A stretch of DNA of 51,549 bases from Prevotellaceae bacterium (GCA_031262085.1 JAISIN010000084.1:1-51549), one strand, 5' to 3'. Positions 36,055-45,860 are shown, numbered from the stretch's first letter. Notes: generated by a model not told the origin, from the sequence alone. A program made the numbers and translations.

Positions 36055-36264
36055 ATGAGAATATCGTCATATAATATCGTCATAAGAGTGGATGACAATA
36101 CGAATCGATATGCCATACTAAATGGGTATACGAGAGCGTTGGACATTGTGAATTCTGATGTTTACAACTATCTCAAGAAGCTTGACATGGAGGTAAATTT
36201 ATCAGATGAAACGAAAGAGAGAATGTTCTGTTATGACTTGCTATGTTGTTACATAGTAGCATGA
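36055..36264 (+). pseudogene. N-terminal remnant of a radical-SAM/SPASM peptide maturase
   Basis: From ATG 36055 the 69-residue frame reads MRISSYNIVIRVDDNTNRYAI and continues with LNGYTRALDI and LKKLDMEVNLSDETKERMF. This is the usual ahead-of-the-cluster segment of Bacteroidales radical-SAM/SPASM enzymes (SYN.. strand, NG.T.AL, then a helix with E/K). The CxxxCxxC cluster and barrel that should follow are absent; the frame ends in CYDLLCCYIVA. Its stop overlaps the Kelch start (ATGA). It is probably what is left of a RiPP maturase after a deletion. A short functional protein cannot be ruled out. Confidence 0.5.
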
Positions 36265-37544
36265 GAGTTTTTTTTATCTCTATGTCATTTTGGTTGGGTA
36301 TGAGTTATACAACTTATGCCCAACAGAATGGTATCGTGTTAGACGCAAAAACAAAAGATCAATTATCACGCGTGAACATCTATCGGCAACGCGATTATAC
36401 CGGAATCGGCATGACGGATAACAATGGGACTTTTTCAATATCTTTTTTAGACAATGTCGATGAAGCAGATACCATACTTTTCTCTTCCGTCGGATATCAT
36501 ACAATGAAAACGACAAAATTATTACTCAAGGAGCATGGTTATACTGTTTATCTGTATGAGCAAACTCAAACTCTTGATGAAGTAGTAATACAAGGGAGAC
36601 GGCAACTCCTCAACCAGTTAGAATATGTATCTCTCGCAGACTTACCGAAGCCGTTATTTTCCTTTGCCTCTTTTCTGATAAATGATAATATTTTCGTTAT
36701 AGCCGGTGATGAAACATCTATTAGTTCATCTATTGAAGATCACATCGTAAAGCAGACAACTTTAGAATTTCGTTCACACGATATATACATATATGATATT
36801 TTCACAGATAGATGGATAAAGGAACCTATTAAAGTTGCTGCGCGTACAGGACACATGGCTCATTACAATAAAGGAAGGGCTTACGTCATAGGAGGCAGGA
36901 GATATGCTCCTAATCGTAAACTGGAATATACGGACGAAAGGATGGAGGTATATGACCTCTCAAAAGACACAATTTATGTAGAGTCCTACAACCCTCATCA
37001 AGCTGTAGATTTTGCGTCGTTTATCTACAATGACTGTTTGTATATAATAGGGGGGGCTGTGAAAGAAAAGGTATATTCGGACAAGATACATATGCTTGAC
37101 CTCAAAACAGGTTATTGGTATGATATGGATACTATTCCTAAAAATCGGCAGCGAAGCTGTAACGGCATTCTGGTAGAAGATATGGTTTATTTCTTTGGTG
37201 GCTATCGCACTTCTCAGATGTATGATGTTTCCTCCTACAATTTGCTAACCGGAGAATGGAAGCATCTTTGCGATTTGCCGAACGCCGTTTCTTATCCAGG
37301 ATTAGCGACCGATGGCAAGTTGATTTACATCTTTGAAAATGGAGTTTTACAGGTTTATAATATCCGCACTAATTCATTGCAAAAATATAGTCTTAATGAA
37401 GAATTGAACTTAGAATATTCCGGATTATTCTATCACGAAAATAAACTTTATATCGTGGGCGGGCGTAAACGCGATAGTATGAGTCTTATACCTCATGCTA
37501 AAACTTTCTCCATCGATGTAAATATGATTCGCATGAGCGAATAA
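36261..37544 (+). CDS. Secreted Kelch-repeat protein with N-terminal carboxypeptidase-regulatory-like domain
   Basis: This 427-residue protein has a signal peptide (MRVFFISMSFWLGMSYTTYA, cut before Gln21). A carboxypeptidase-regulatory-like beta sandwich follows (about 22-95), ending in the plug-proximal motif TLDEVVIQGRR (about 101-111) otherwise found in SusC-type receptors. Residues about 130-420 are Kelch blades (for example GRAYVIGGRRYAP, DCLYIIGGAVKE, DMVYFFGGYRTS, NKLYIVGGRKRD). It is thus a periplasmic or surface beta propeller joined to a receptor-style domain. It is AT-rich and sits between a radical-SAM remnant and a C39-transporter remnant, suggesting a former peptide-export locus. 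Its ligand is unknown. Confidence 0.75.
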   Translation: MRVFFISMSFWLGMSYTTYAQQNGIVLDAKTKDQLSRVNIYRQRDYTGIGMTDNNGTFSISFLDNVDEADTILFSSVGYHTMKTTKLLLKEHGYTVYLYEQTQTLDEVVIQGRRQLLNQLEYVSLADLPKPLFSFASFLINDNIFVIAGDETSISSSIEDHIVKQTTLEFRSHDIYIYDIFTDRWIKEPIKVAARTGHMAHYNKGRAYVIGGRRYAPNRKLEYTDERMEVYDLSKDTIYVESYNPHQAVDFASFIYNDCLYIIGGAVKEKVYSDKIHMLDLKTGYWYDMDTIPKNRQRSCNGILVEDMVYFFGGYRTSQMYDVSSYNLLTGEWKHLCDLPNAVSYPGLATDGKLIYIFENGVLQVYNIRTNSLQKYSLNEELNLEYSGLFYHENKLYIVGGRKRDSMSLIPHAKTFSIDVNMIRMSE

Positions 37545-37554
37545 AGGATTAATT

Positions 37555-37710
37555 CGATTCGGCAGACTGCGGTCCGACATGCTTGCGTATGATAGCTCGT
37601 TACTATGGAAACTACCCCTTCGCTTCTTCGATACTAATAATGTGGGCGACATTATTCAACATTGCGTTTCTTTTTATATATTTGCCCTGTCTCAGTAAAC
37701 AAAGTATGAA
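37555..37710 (+). pseudogene. Remnant of a C39-peptidase ABC transporter
   Basis: Starting just after an in-frame TAA, the reading frame gives FDSADCGPTCLRMIARYYGNYPF. The DCGPTCLRMIARYYG block is the catalytic-cysteine segment of the C39 peptidase domain that begins bacteriocin/RiPP export transporters. It then continues about 28 codons of hydrophobic residues (SILIMWATLFNIAFLFIYL) and stops, with no ATG before the cysteine block and no ABC domain. A -7 box for the next gene lies at 37677-37684. Confidence 0.6.
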
Positions 37711-37713
37711 AAT

Positions 37714-38829
37714 ATGAAAACAAGCAAAATTTATATCCCGTTGTTCTTGATAGTATTCTTTGGCTCTTCATGTTCGAATAAGATTACCTTTAAACAAAGT
37801 AAGAGCGTGTATGTAGAGCCGACGAATGTCGATAGCATTGATTCTTTTTTTGAAGATTGGTACTATGTCACTCTCGAAACCACAGCCAACAATCTCATTG
37901 CCTCTATCGATAAAATACAAATAGACGATGATTATATGTGGCTTTTAGACACAAAAAATAGCTCAATTTATACGTTTGACCTTTCCGGAAAATATATACG
38001 AAAGCTTTGCCGATTGGGCAATGGCCCGGAAGAGTATTTGGATATTGCCGATTTCCAAGTGTTCAATAACCATATATACATACTATCAAGAAGTAATAAA
38101 ACGATTTTTATCTATAACCTTTCGGGAGCGTATATCGGCAATTACAAATTGGATGATTGGTATGACTATTTCTATATGGCAGGTCATTCCGTAATGCTGT
38201 ATTCCAATTTCTCTAATAATACACTATATAATCTGATCGAGTTTAATCCAACTTCCGAACAATACGGGAAGAAGGAATTTCCATTCCCTCGTAATCAAGG
38301 CTTTAGGTTTATTCCATCGCCATTTATCATTACGGATAATAAAGACTTGCTATTTGCACAACAATACGATTATACCATCTATTCATTAGAACCTAATACG
38401 ATGCGCACTGATACGGTTGCTACGCTCTATTTTAATACGAAGGACAAATTGCCTGAGAATCCTTACGCAGAAGACTTCTTTAAGATTTATCGGGAGTATA
38501 CGTTCAAATCGGTGGTAAAACGAATCTCTATGGCTTATCAAAAAGACAATATTTTATATGTCATGTATGTGCTGGACTATGTGCAACACTTAACTAAAAT
38601 CAACATGACATCGGGAGAAAATGTAACTCTAAAACTGGAACACAATGATAAGTATCCATACGTTTTCTCACAACCGCTTACCGTACATCATCAATATCTG
38701 GTAAGTAGCTTAGACGCATCGTCTGTGTTGCTCTTTGACGACAAATTTAAATCGGATAAGAATACAGGCGGCTTCTTGACGGAAGATGATAATCCTGTCC
38801 TGTTCTTTAATAAGTTGAAGCATGACTAA
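37714..38829 (+). CDS. 6-bladed beta-propeller lipoprotein
   Basis: This 371-residue lipoprotein has a signal ending FFGSSC (lipid-attached Cys20). The rest is a propeller of the NHL/6-bladed type common in Bacteroidales peptide loci: DDDYMWLLDTKNSSIYTFDLSGKYIRKLCRLGNGPEEYLDI is the characteristic first-blade signature, then FNNHIYILSRSNKTIFIYNLSGAYIGNY. It probably sits on the outer membrane or in the periplasm. The function is unknown. A -7 box TATATTTG lies at 37677-37684. The second propeller follows on the same strand. Confidence 0.8.
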   Translation: MKTSKIYIPLFLIVFFGSSCSNKITFKQSKSVYVEPTNVDSIDSFFEDWYYVTLETTANNLIASIDKIQIDDDYMWLLDTKNSSIYTFDLSGKYIRKLCRLGNGPEEYLDIADFQVFNNHIYILSRSNKTIFIYNLSGAYIGNYKLDDWYDYFYMAGHSVMLYSNFSNNTLYNLIEFNPTSEQYGKKEFPFPRNQGFRFIPSPFIITDNKDLLFAQQYDYTIYSLEPNTMRTDTVATLYFNTKDKLPENPYAEDFFKIYREYTFKSVVKRISMAYQKDNILYVMYVLDYVQHLTKINMTSGENVTLKLEHNDKYPYVFSQPLTVHHQYLVSSLDASSVLLFDDKFKSDKNTGGFLTEDDNPVLFFNKLKHD

Positions 38830-38851
38830 TAAATCGATTATTATAATACTC

Positions 38852-39991
38852 ATGAAAATGACTAAAATCGCTTGCTTAATGCTCTTTTGCTTATTATTAG
38901 CAAACTGCCACCGACAAACAGAATCACTGTTCGTTGCAGCTCCCGTACAAAACAATAGGCAGATCAGCTACGAGGAGGTTCTAATTGAGGCCATACACTT
39001 GGATTCAATAAACAATTCTTCGTTTGGAGAATCTTGCATAATTTCCGGGCAAATTGCGTTTGTTGACCAACGTTTTTGTACGCTCTCCTTATTCACCCCC
39101 GACGGGAAATTCATAACAACCCGATTAGGTCAAGGTGGAGGACCTTATGAAACCCAAGTCGGTCGTGTTACCGCCATGGTGAAATTGAATGATCATGAAC
39201 TGATGTTATCCGGTAGTAATTTGGACTTTCACATACTCGATTTGCACACGTGGAAGATAAAGAATGTGTTCTTTCTCCCGTGGGAACGTCAGGAGCATGT
39301 AACAAGCTATGAGAATCAATTCGGGTATACCAATCAATACGATGATATGGTATGTCGCAGCTATGGTGAGAATGTTTACTTCAATATCCGTGCCGAACAT
39401 CCGGATTTGAATATGTTTGTGAATCCGCAGGGCTTTTTTAATAAGTCGCGCCACATACAAGAGATTAGTATCAAGGAAGAAAAAACGGAAAGATTATTGA
39501 GCGCCGGATATCCGGCAAGTTATATGAAAGATCCTTCCAAGCATATTATCTTCTCGGGTACTTCTTTTGATATAGACAAACAAGGCTGTTTCTATGTAAA
39601 CTATGACACCGATTCCATTGTGTATGTGTACAATCACAACTATAAACCTGTTGCTTCCTTCGGATATAGCGGCAAGGATATGGATACCGACTATATATCC
39701 ATCTTCTCACCGGAAGAAAGTCGTGAAAACTACCGGAAAGAACGTACAACCAAAGGCTATTACTACTGGATAGAGTATGTGGATGAAACGGGGGTACTGT
39801 TCCGTTCCTATCATAAAAATGCGTCACAGGATGGATTACAAATATACATGGGTAATACTTTGATCAAAGACATGGAGGTTCCAAAAGGTTTTCGTGTAAT
39901 GGGGTACATCGCCCCTTACTACTATTCGTATATCATTCCCCAAATGGAGGAAGACGATAATTCATTAGTGATGTATCGAATGAAATTTTGA
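38852..39991 (+). CDS. Second 6-bladed beta-propeller-like lipoprotein
   Basis: From ATG 38852 the 379-residue protein starts MKMTKIACLMLFCLLLANC, a lipoprotein signal with the lipid-attached Cys19. The body resembles its neighbour (CIISGQIAFVDQRFCTLSLFTPDGKFITTRLGQGGGPYETQ), another propeller with the LGxGxGPYE turn. A longer start at 38822 overlaps the previous stop but would place the charge and hydrophobic core less well. The two form a tandem pair, probably co-transcribed. Function is unknown; relatives flank RiPP and NVEAL peptide genes. Confidence 0.75.
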   Translation: MKMTKIACLMLFCLLLANCHRQTESLFVAAPVQNNRQISYEEVLIEAIHLDSINNSSFGESCIISGQIAFVDQRFCTLSLFTPDGKFITTRLGQGGGPYETQVGRVTAMVKLNDHELMLSGSNLDFHILDLHTWKIKNVFFLPWERQEHVTSYENQFGYTNQYDDMVCRSYGENVYFNIRAEHPDLNMFVNPQGFFNKSRHIQEISIKEEKTERLLSAGYPASYMKDPSKHIIFSGTSFDIDKQGCFYVNYDTDSIVYVYNHNYKPVASFGYSGKDMDTDYISIFSPEESRENYRKERTTKGYYYWIEYVDETGVLFRSYHKNASQDGLQIYMGNTLIKDMEVPKGFRVMGYIAPYYYSYIIPQMEEDDNSLVMYRMKF

Positions 39992-40054
39992 TTTCATGGA
40001 AAGCCATAGCGAACAATGGCTACGAGTTGTTCACGAAAATCACACAAAATAAAT

Positions 40055-40085
40055 TGGAGAAAGTTTAAAGTATATTGTATCTTTG
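40055..40085 (+). promoter_or_regulatory. Promoter (TTGG-N20-TAtcTTTG) of the efflux operon
   Basis: TATCTTTG at 40078-40085 is a full -7 match. A TTGG at about 40054-40057, 20 bases upstream, is a partial -33. The leader before the adaptor gene is about 100 bases with no other gene. Confidence 0.6.
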
Positions 40086-40193
40086 CCCAATTCTATTCTG
40101 CTCGTGTCTTTGAACAATGAACAAGATTCATTCAAAAGTGATGAATCCGACATTTTTTGAAAAATATGGTTTTACTAAGATATACAAATACTT

Positions 40194-41294
40194 ATGAGAA
40201 TGAGACATACTCTTCCCGTCGTGCTTTGCCTCATAGCTGTCGTGCAGGCAGGTTGCTCGGATATAAAGACAGGAACGGTCGATAGTGAAGGCGTTGCCAC
40301 CGTGTTGCCGGACGAAACAAACCATGTCACTGTGAGTGTACTGAAACGACAACCGTTCAGCCACGAATTGGTGAGCAACGGCAAGATCACTGCCACACAA
40401 GTGGCAGACTTGCGCTTCACAACCTCCGAACCGGTGGTACACATCTACGCTCAAAACGGCGACCGCGTGTGCAAGGGCGACAAACTTGCCGAGTTGGATA
40501 AATTCAAACTGCACAACAGCACCGAGAATGCACGGGATGCCTTAGAAAGGGCGAAACTCGAGATGCAAGACGTCTTGATAGGACAAGGCTACGCCGCCGC
40601 CGACACTGCCAACATACCTGTCGAGATGCTGAAACTGGCACGCGTCAAGAGCGGATACGACCAGAGCCGCGTGCAATACGATCTGGCGCGCTACGAAGAG
40701 GAGCATGCCACACTCACTGCACCCTTCGACGGCATCGTTGCCAATTTGAACACCAAACCCTACAACCTCCCCAATACTTCGGAACCCTTCTGCACTATTA
40801 TTGGCACGCAAGGTATGGAAGCCGACTTTACCGTGCTCGAAAACGAACTCACCCTGATAAGGGTAGGCGATAAAGTCGTCGTCACCCCTTATGCCGAAAC
40901 CAACGCCAAGTACGACGGACGCGTATCGCAAATCAATCCCTACGTAGATGATAAAGGAATGGTGCGGGTAAAAGCCACCGTCTCCACTACCGCACAGGCA
41001 CGACTGTTTTATGGCATGAACGTGCGCGTACACGTCTATCGGGTGCTTGCCGACGAGCTGGTGATACCCAAAAGCGCCGTCGTGATGCGCTCGGGAAAAC
41101 AGGTGGTCTTCACCCTGAAGAACGGTAAAGCCGTATGGAACTATGTAACCATCGGGTTGGAAAACGGCGACCAATGCACGGTCAACGAACGCGGCGATGG
41201 CGGCGCCGAAGGGCTGAACCCGGGCGACGCGGTCATCGTAACGGGTAATGTAAATCTGGCACACGACGCACCGGTAACGCTCATGGACCGATGA
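40194..41294 (+). CDS. RND efflux periplasmic adaptor (HlyD/AcrA-like lipoprotein)
   Basis: This 366-residue adaptor has a lipoprotein signal with Cys21 after VVQAG. A beta-barrel/lipoyl core is split by a helical hairpin (about 100-160). The lipoyl half-motifs include VVHIYAQNGDRVCKGDKLAEL and LTAPFDGIVANLNTK. The C-terminal MFP domains end near LVIPKSAVVMRSGKQVVF. It links an inner-membrane RND pump to an outer-membrane channel. Its TGA overlaps the pump start by four bases. An ATG two codons downstream is also possible. Confidence 0.9.
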   Translation: MRMRHTLPVVLCLIAVVQAGCSDIKTGTVDSEGVATVLPDETNHVTVSVLKRQPFSHELVSNGKITATQVADLRFTTSEPVVHIYAQNGDRVCKGDKLAELDKFKLHNSTENARDALERAKLEMQDVLIGQGYAAADTANIPVEMLKLARVKSGYDQSRVQYDLARYEEEHATLTAPFDGIVANLNTKPYNLPNTSEPFCTIIGTQGMEADFTVLENELTLIRVGDKVVVTPYAETNAKYDGRVSQINPYVDDKGMVRVKATVSTTAQARLFYGMNVRVHVYRVLADELVIPKSAVVMRSGKQVVFTLKNGKAVWNYVTIGLENGDQCTVNERGDGGAEGLNPGDAVIVTGNVNLAHDAPVTLMDR

Positions 41295-44200
41295 TAAAGT
41301 TCCTGATCAATCGTCCGATTGCTGTATTGATGGCATTCACCGCCTGCTTCATCGTGGGGCTGGTGACCTACTTCACGCTGCCGGTATCGCTGCTGCCCGA
41401 TATTGCCATTCCGGAAATCACCGTGCAGGTGTCGGCGCCGAACACCTCGGCACGCGAGCTGGAGAATACGGTGGTGAGAAATCTGCGTCAACAGCTCATA
41501 CAGACGGCGCGACTGCGCGGATTAGATAGCGAAACGCGCGACGGAGCAGGCATCGTCAGGCTCCATTTCGATTACGGCACCCACACCGACTTGGCGTTCA
41601 TCGAGGTGAACGAGAAGATCGACGCTGCCATGAACTACCTGCCCCGCGACATCGAACGCCCTCAAGTGATTAAAGCCAGCGCCACCGATATACCGGTGTT
41701 CTATCTGAACCTGACGCTGAAAGACAACGAAGAGACAACCCGACAACCCGACAGCGAACAGGCGTTTCTGCAACTGTGCGACTTTGCCGACCAGGTCATC
41801 AGGCGACGCATCGAACAACTGCCCGAGGTGGCCATGGTCGATGTGACCGGATTGGTAGAACGCAGGCTGCAAATAGTGCCCGACCGCGATAAGATGGCAG
41901 TGCTGGGACTCTCGATACAAGATCTGGAAACTACGCTCACGCAAAACAACGTAGAGCCGGGAAGTATGATTGTGCGCGACGGATACTACCAATACAACAT
42001 CAAGTTTGCCGCACTGCTGCGCACAGAAGCCGATGTGCAAAACATACTCATCAACAAGCAGGGACGCATCATCAGGCTGGGCGACTTCTGCCGGGTGGAG
42101 ATCGTACCTGCCGACGTGCGGGGGATGTCGATAGCAGACCACAAACGGGCAGTGACCCTTGCCGTGATCAAACAAGCCGACGAGAACATGGCAAACCTCA
42201 AGAAATCCATCAGCGCAACGATGGACTATTTCCGTAGCTTATACCCTAACATTGACTTCAGCATCAGCCGCAACCAGACGGAGCTGCTCGACTATACCAT
42301 CTCCAACCTGCAACAGAATCTGGCACTGGGATTCGTGTTCATCTTCCTGGTGGCGATACTCTTTCTGGGCGATGTAAAGTCGCCGGTTATCATCGGTATA
42401 AGCATGGTGGTATCGATCGTGGTGTGCTTCCTCTTCTTCTACCTGTTCAAGATGTCGCTCAATATCATATCGCTTGCCGGATTGATACTGGCGCTGGGTA
42501 TGATGATCGACAGCTCTATTGTGGTGACGGAGAACATATCGCAATATCGCGAGCGGGGATACGGGCTAAAAGAGGCGTGCATGGCCGGTACGAACGAAGT
42601 GGTGACACCGATGCTCAGCTCCTCGCTCACCACAGTGGCAGTGTTTGTACCGCTGGTGTTTATGAGCGGCATTGCCGGCGCCATCTTCTACGACCAGGCG
42701 TTTGCGGTGACGGTGGGGCTGCTGGTGTCGTACTTTACAGGCATTATGCTGCTGCCGGTGCTCTATCTGCTGGTCTATTCGGTACGGTCGAAGCGCCCCA
42801 ACCGGGTGAAGCGGGTACGAACATCGTTCAACCGCGTTTACGATGCCGGTATAGCATGGATCTTCGCGCACAAAACCCTCTCCCTGCTCTTTTGCGTGGT
42901 GTCGGTGCCGCTATGTGTGTGCATGTTTGATGTTATCGGGAAAGACCGGATGCCGGAGATCGACCGCAGTGAGCTGATGATGCGTATCGACTGGAACGAA
43001 AATGTCCATGTGGACGAGAACCGCAACCGTGTCGACAGTCTCTTCGCCGCCGTGAAGGGCGAGACGGTAGAGCGCACGGCTGCCATCGGTCAGCAAAGCT
43101 ATCTGCTCGACCGTGATGAGGCGCTCTCGTCGTCGGAAGCGGAGGTCTACTTCCGCACGGCAGATACCGACGGTTTGGCGACGCTGCAACTCCATGCAAC
43201 ACACTGGATGAAGCGCCACTATCCGTATGCTGTGGTGTCGTTTGCACCGCCCGAAACGGTGTTCGAGAAGATATTCGTGACGGGCGAAGCCGATGTGGTG
43301 GCAGAGCTGTATGCCCGCAACAAAGAACAGGCGGTGGAGCCGGATGTGCTGCGTCGGCTCGAGAACCGTCTGGTTACGCAGACCGGGTATGCACCGGTAA
43401 GCGTTGCCTTCGAGAACCAGCTCAATATACGTGTCGACAATGAGCGGTTGCTACTCTACGGCGTGTCGTATGACGAAATATACCGCACCTTGAAGACGGC
43501 GTTCAGAGAGAATCAAGTCACCATGCTGCACTCCTTCCAGCAATATCTGCCCATTGTGGTGGCAGGCGAAGCGCGCACCGTCAACGAAGTGTTGCAGCAG
43601 ACGCTGGTGCGTGCCTTGCCCGACAGCAAAGGGGTGACACCCTACATCCCGCTGCGCGAATTGGTCAGCGTGGCGCCTGGCGAAGATCTGAAAACCATCA
43701 CAGCCGGGCAGACGGGAGAGTACATCCCCTTCCGCTTCTATGATGTCGAAGATGCCGAACCGCTCATGGAGCAAGCCAAGCAGGTGGTCGACGCTGACAG
43801 TCGCTGGGACGTAGCCTTCACGGGCAGCTTCTTTTCCAACCGGCAGATGCTCGATGAGCTGGTGATCATTCTGTTTGTCTCCATCTTGTTGATGTACTTT
43901 ATCTTGGCAGCGCAGTTCGAGAGCTTTGTGCAGCCCCTGATCGTGCTGCTGGAGATACCGATCGATGTAGCATTTGCGCTGGTCTTGTTGTGGTTGTGCG
44001 GACATACGCTGAATCTGATGTCGGCAATCGGACTGATTGTGACGTGCGGCATCATCATCAACGACTCTATCTTGAAGATAGATGCCATCAATGAGTTGCG
44101 CAAAGCAGGCACTCCGCTCGTCGAAGCCATTCACGAAGCCGGACGTCGTCGTTTGCGTCCCATCGTGATGACTTCGCTCACCACCATTTTCGCGATGGTG

Positions 44201-44353
44201 CCGTTGCTCTTCTCATCGGATATGGGGTCGGAGCTGCAGATACCTGTTGCCATCGCTATGATCGGAACGATGGGCATCGGCACGCTGGTCAGTCTGTTTA
44301 TCATCCCGTTAGTATATTGGTTTATCTATAAGAAAAAAGAAGCAAACGTATGA
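41291..44353 (+). CDS. RND efflux permease 1 (HAE1-like)
   Basis: This 1020-residue inner-membrane proton-driven pump has the usual 12 helices and two large periplasmic loops. The start MIKFLINRPIAVLMAF, the porter motif SLLPDIAIPEITVQV, and TM4 LALGMMIDSSIVVTENI are present. In AcrB two aspartates relay protons (DD); here the second is Ser (D-S-S), as in several heavy-metal and dual-pump systems. The C-terminal repeat contains MSAIGLIVTCGIIINDSILKIDAI. The ATG overlaps the adaptor stop, and the TGA overlaps the channel gene start. Substrates cannot be stated. Confidence 0.93.
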   Translation: MIKFLINRPIAVLMAFTACFIVGLVTYFTLPVSLLPDIAIPEITVQVSAPNTSARELENTVVRNLRQQLIQTARLRGLDSETRDGAGIVRLHFDYGTHTDLAFIEVNEKIDAAMNYLPRDIERPQVIKASATDIPVFYLNLTLKDNEETTRQPDSEQAFLQLCDFADQVIRRRIEQLPEVAMVDVTGLVERRLQIVPDRDKMAVLGLSIQDLETTLTQNNVEPGSMIVRDGYYQYNIKFAALLRTEADVQNILINKQGRIIRLGDFCRVEIVPADVRGMSIADHKRAVTLAVIKQADENMANLKKSISATMDYFRSLYPNIDFSISRNQTELLDYTISNLQQNLALGFVFIFLVAILFLGDVKSPVIIGISMVVSIVVCFLFFYLFKMSLNIISLAGLILALGMMIDSSIVVTENISQYRERGYGLKEACMAGTNEVVTPMLSSSLTTVAVFVPLVFMSGIAGAIFYDQAFAVTVGLLVSYFTGIMLLPVLYLLVYSVRSKRPNRVKRVRTSFNRVYDAGIAWIFAHKTLSLLFCVVSVPLCVCMFDVIGKDRMPEIDRSELMMRIDWNENVHVDENRNRVDSLFAAVKGETVERTAAIGQQSYLLDRDEALSSSEAEVYFRTADTDGLATLQLHATHWMKRHYPYAVVSFAPPETVFEKIFVTGEADVVAELYARNKEQAVEPDVLRRLENRLVTQTGYAPVSVAFENQLNIRVDNERLLLYGVSYDEIYRTLKTAFRENQVTMLHSFQQYLPIVVAGEARTVNEVLQQTLVRALPDSKGVTPYIPLRELVSVAPGEDLKTITAGQTGEYIPFRFYDVEDAEPLMEQAKQVVDADSRWDVAFTGSFFSNRQMLDELVIILFVSILLMYFILAAQFESFVQPLIVLLEIPIDVAFALVLLWLCGHTLNLMSAIGLIVTCGIIINDSILKIDAINELRKAGTPLVEAIHEAGRRRLRPIVMTSLTTIFAMVPLLFSSDMGSELQIPVAIAMIGTMGIGTLVSLFIIPLVYWFIYKKKEANV

Positions 44354-45834
44354 AGAAGCTACACCTTATAATATATGCACTGATGCTGCCTCTTGCCACC
44401 CTGCATGCCCAGAGCGATGAGGTGGTGACGTTCGACCTCGAACGCACCATCCGGCTGGCAAACGACAGCTCGCTCGAGGCGTTTCGCACCAAGAATATGT
44501 ATTTGGCAGGTTACTGGGCGTACCGGAGCTATCGTGCCAACCGCCTACCCAGCCTGACGCTCGACCTGATGCCGGCGCAGTACAACCGCGATATTGTCAG
44601 TCGCTACGATTCCGAAAACAACGTCGATGTGTATCGCGGGCAGCAATCGTACTATGCCACCGGCAGCTTGTCGATTCAGCAGAACTTCGACCTGACGGGG
44701 GGTACGTTCTTTCTGAATACCGACTTGGGCTATTTGCAAAGTTTCGGCAAAGAGGGGCAACGACAGTTCACCAGCACGCCCGTGCGCATTGGTTACTCGC
44801 AGAGCTTGGTGGGGTATAACGCCTTCCGCTGGGAACGCAAAATCGAACCGCTGAAGTACGAGAAGGTGAAGAAAGAGTATCTCTATAACTCCGAGGCGGT
44901 GTCGGAGCAAGCCACCGGATACTTCTTCGACCTTGCCTTGGCACAAGCCGAGTACGACTTGGCGCGCGAGAACGTTAGCAGCACCGATACCCTCTACCGC
45001 ATCGGCATTCAGCGGCAACGCATTGCAGCCATCAGTCGAGCCGATCTGCTGACCTTGCGGCTTGATGCCGTCAATGCCCGCAACACCCTGCAAAACGCCG
45101 AAAGCTCGCTCAAGCGCGCCATGTTCTCGCTGGCGTCGTTCCTCAACCTGAAGAAGAACACAACGATTCGCCTCTCTCTGCCCTCGCGTCCGCGTACCGT
45201 GACCATCTCGGTCGATAATGCACTGGCAGAGGCGCGCGCCAACAACCCTACCTTCCTCGGATTGCAGCAAAACGTACTCGAAGCCGAACGGGAGGTCGAC
45301 CGTACCCGACAGGAATCGCGCTTCAACGCTGCCATCAGCGCCAGTGTAGGTTTTAATCAGTCGGGAAGTGCATTGAACGAGGTCTATCGCGACCTGATGC
45401 GGCAGGAACGGGTCTCTCTCTCCGTATCCATCCCGCTGATAGACTGGGGTGTGCGGAAGGGTAAATACAACATGGCACGCAACAACCTGAATGTGGTGCG
45501 TACCTCTGCGCGGCAGAGCGAGATAAGTGTCGAAGAGGATGTGATCATGACCGTCAACGACTTCAACGTGCAGCAGGCGCTGATTGTCAGCGCCGAGGAG
45601 GCGCTCGACCTCGCCATCATGGCTTACGAAGATACCCGTCAACGCTTCATCATCGGCAAGGCCGACATCAACAGTCTTACGCTGTCGAACAACCGGCAGC
45701 AGGAGGCACAGCGCAACTACATCGGCGCATTGCGAAATTACTGGCTGAACTATTACAAGATACGCAAATTGACGCTGTTCGACTTCGTGTCGGGGATGTC
45801 GCTCAGCGACCGGTTCGACCTCACAACAGAATAA
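44350..45834 (+). CDS. TolC-like outer-membrane efflux protein
   Basis: This 494-residue outer-membrane channel begins with a signal peptide (MKKLHLIIYALMLPLATLHA, cut before Gln21). Two OEP repeats follow, with the alpha-helical hairpins ALAQAEYDLARENVSSTDTLYRIGIQRQRIAAISRADLLTLRLD and, in the second half, ALDLAIMAYEDTRQRFIIGKADINSLTLSNNRQQEAQRNYIGALRNYW in sequence, typical TolC periplasmic barrels. It is translationally coupled to the first pump. The second pump starts 26 bases later. Confidence 0.9.
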   Translation: MKKLHLIIYALMLPLATLHAQSDEVVTFDLERTIRLANDSSLEAFRTKNMYLAGYWAYRSYRANRLPSLTLDLMPAQYNRDIVSRYDSENNVDVYRGQQSYYATGSLSIQQNFDLTGGTFFLNTDLGYLQSFGKEGQRQFTSTPVRIGYSQSLVGYNAFRWERKIEPLKYEKVKKEYLYNSEAVSEQATGYFFDLALAQAEYDLARENVSSTDTLYRIGIQRQRIAAISRADLLTLRLDAVNARNTLQNAESSLKRAMFSLASFLNLKKNTTIRLSLPSRPRTVTISVDNALAEARANNPTFLGLQQNVLEAEREVDRTRQESRFNAAISASVGFNQSGSALNEVYRDLMRQERVSLSVSIPLIDWGVRKGKYNMARNNLNVVRTSARQSEISVEEDVIMTVNDFNVQQALIVSAEEALDLAIMAYEDTRQRFIIGKADINSLTLSNNRQQEAQRNYIGALRNYWLNYYKIRKLTLFDFVSGMSLSDRFDLTTE

Positions 45835-45860
45835 GCGGCACGATTGACTGAATTTGCAGC

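Noticed and set aside
40000-40070. Possible gene tail (NNGYELFTKITQNKLEKV) before the efflux promoter
   Set aside because: Only about 22 codons, no family match, no start; chance cannot be excluded.
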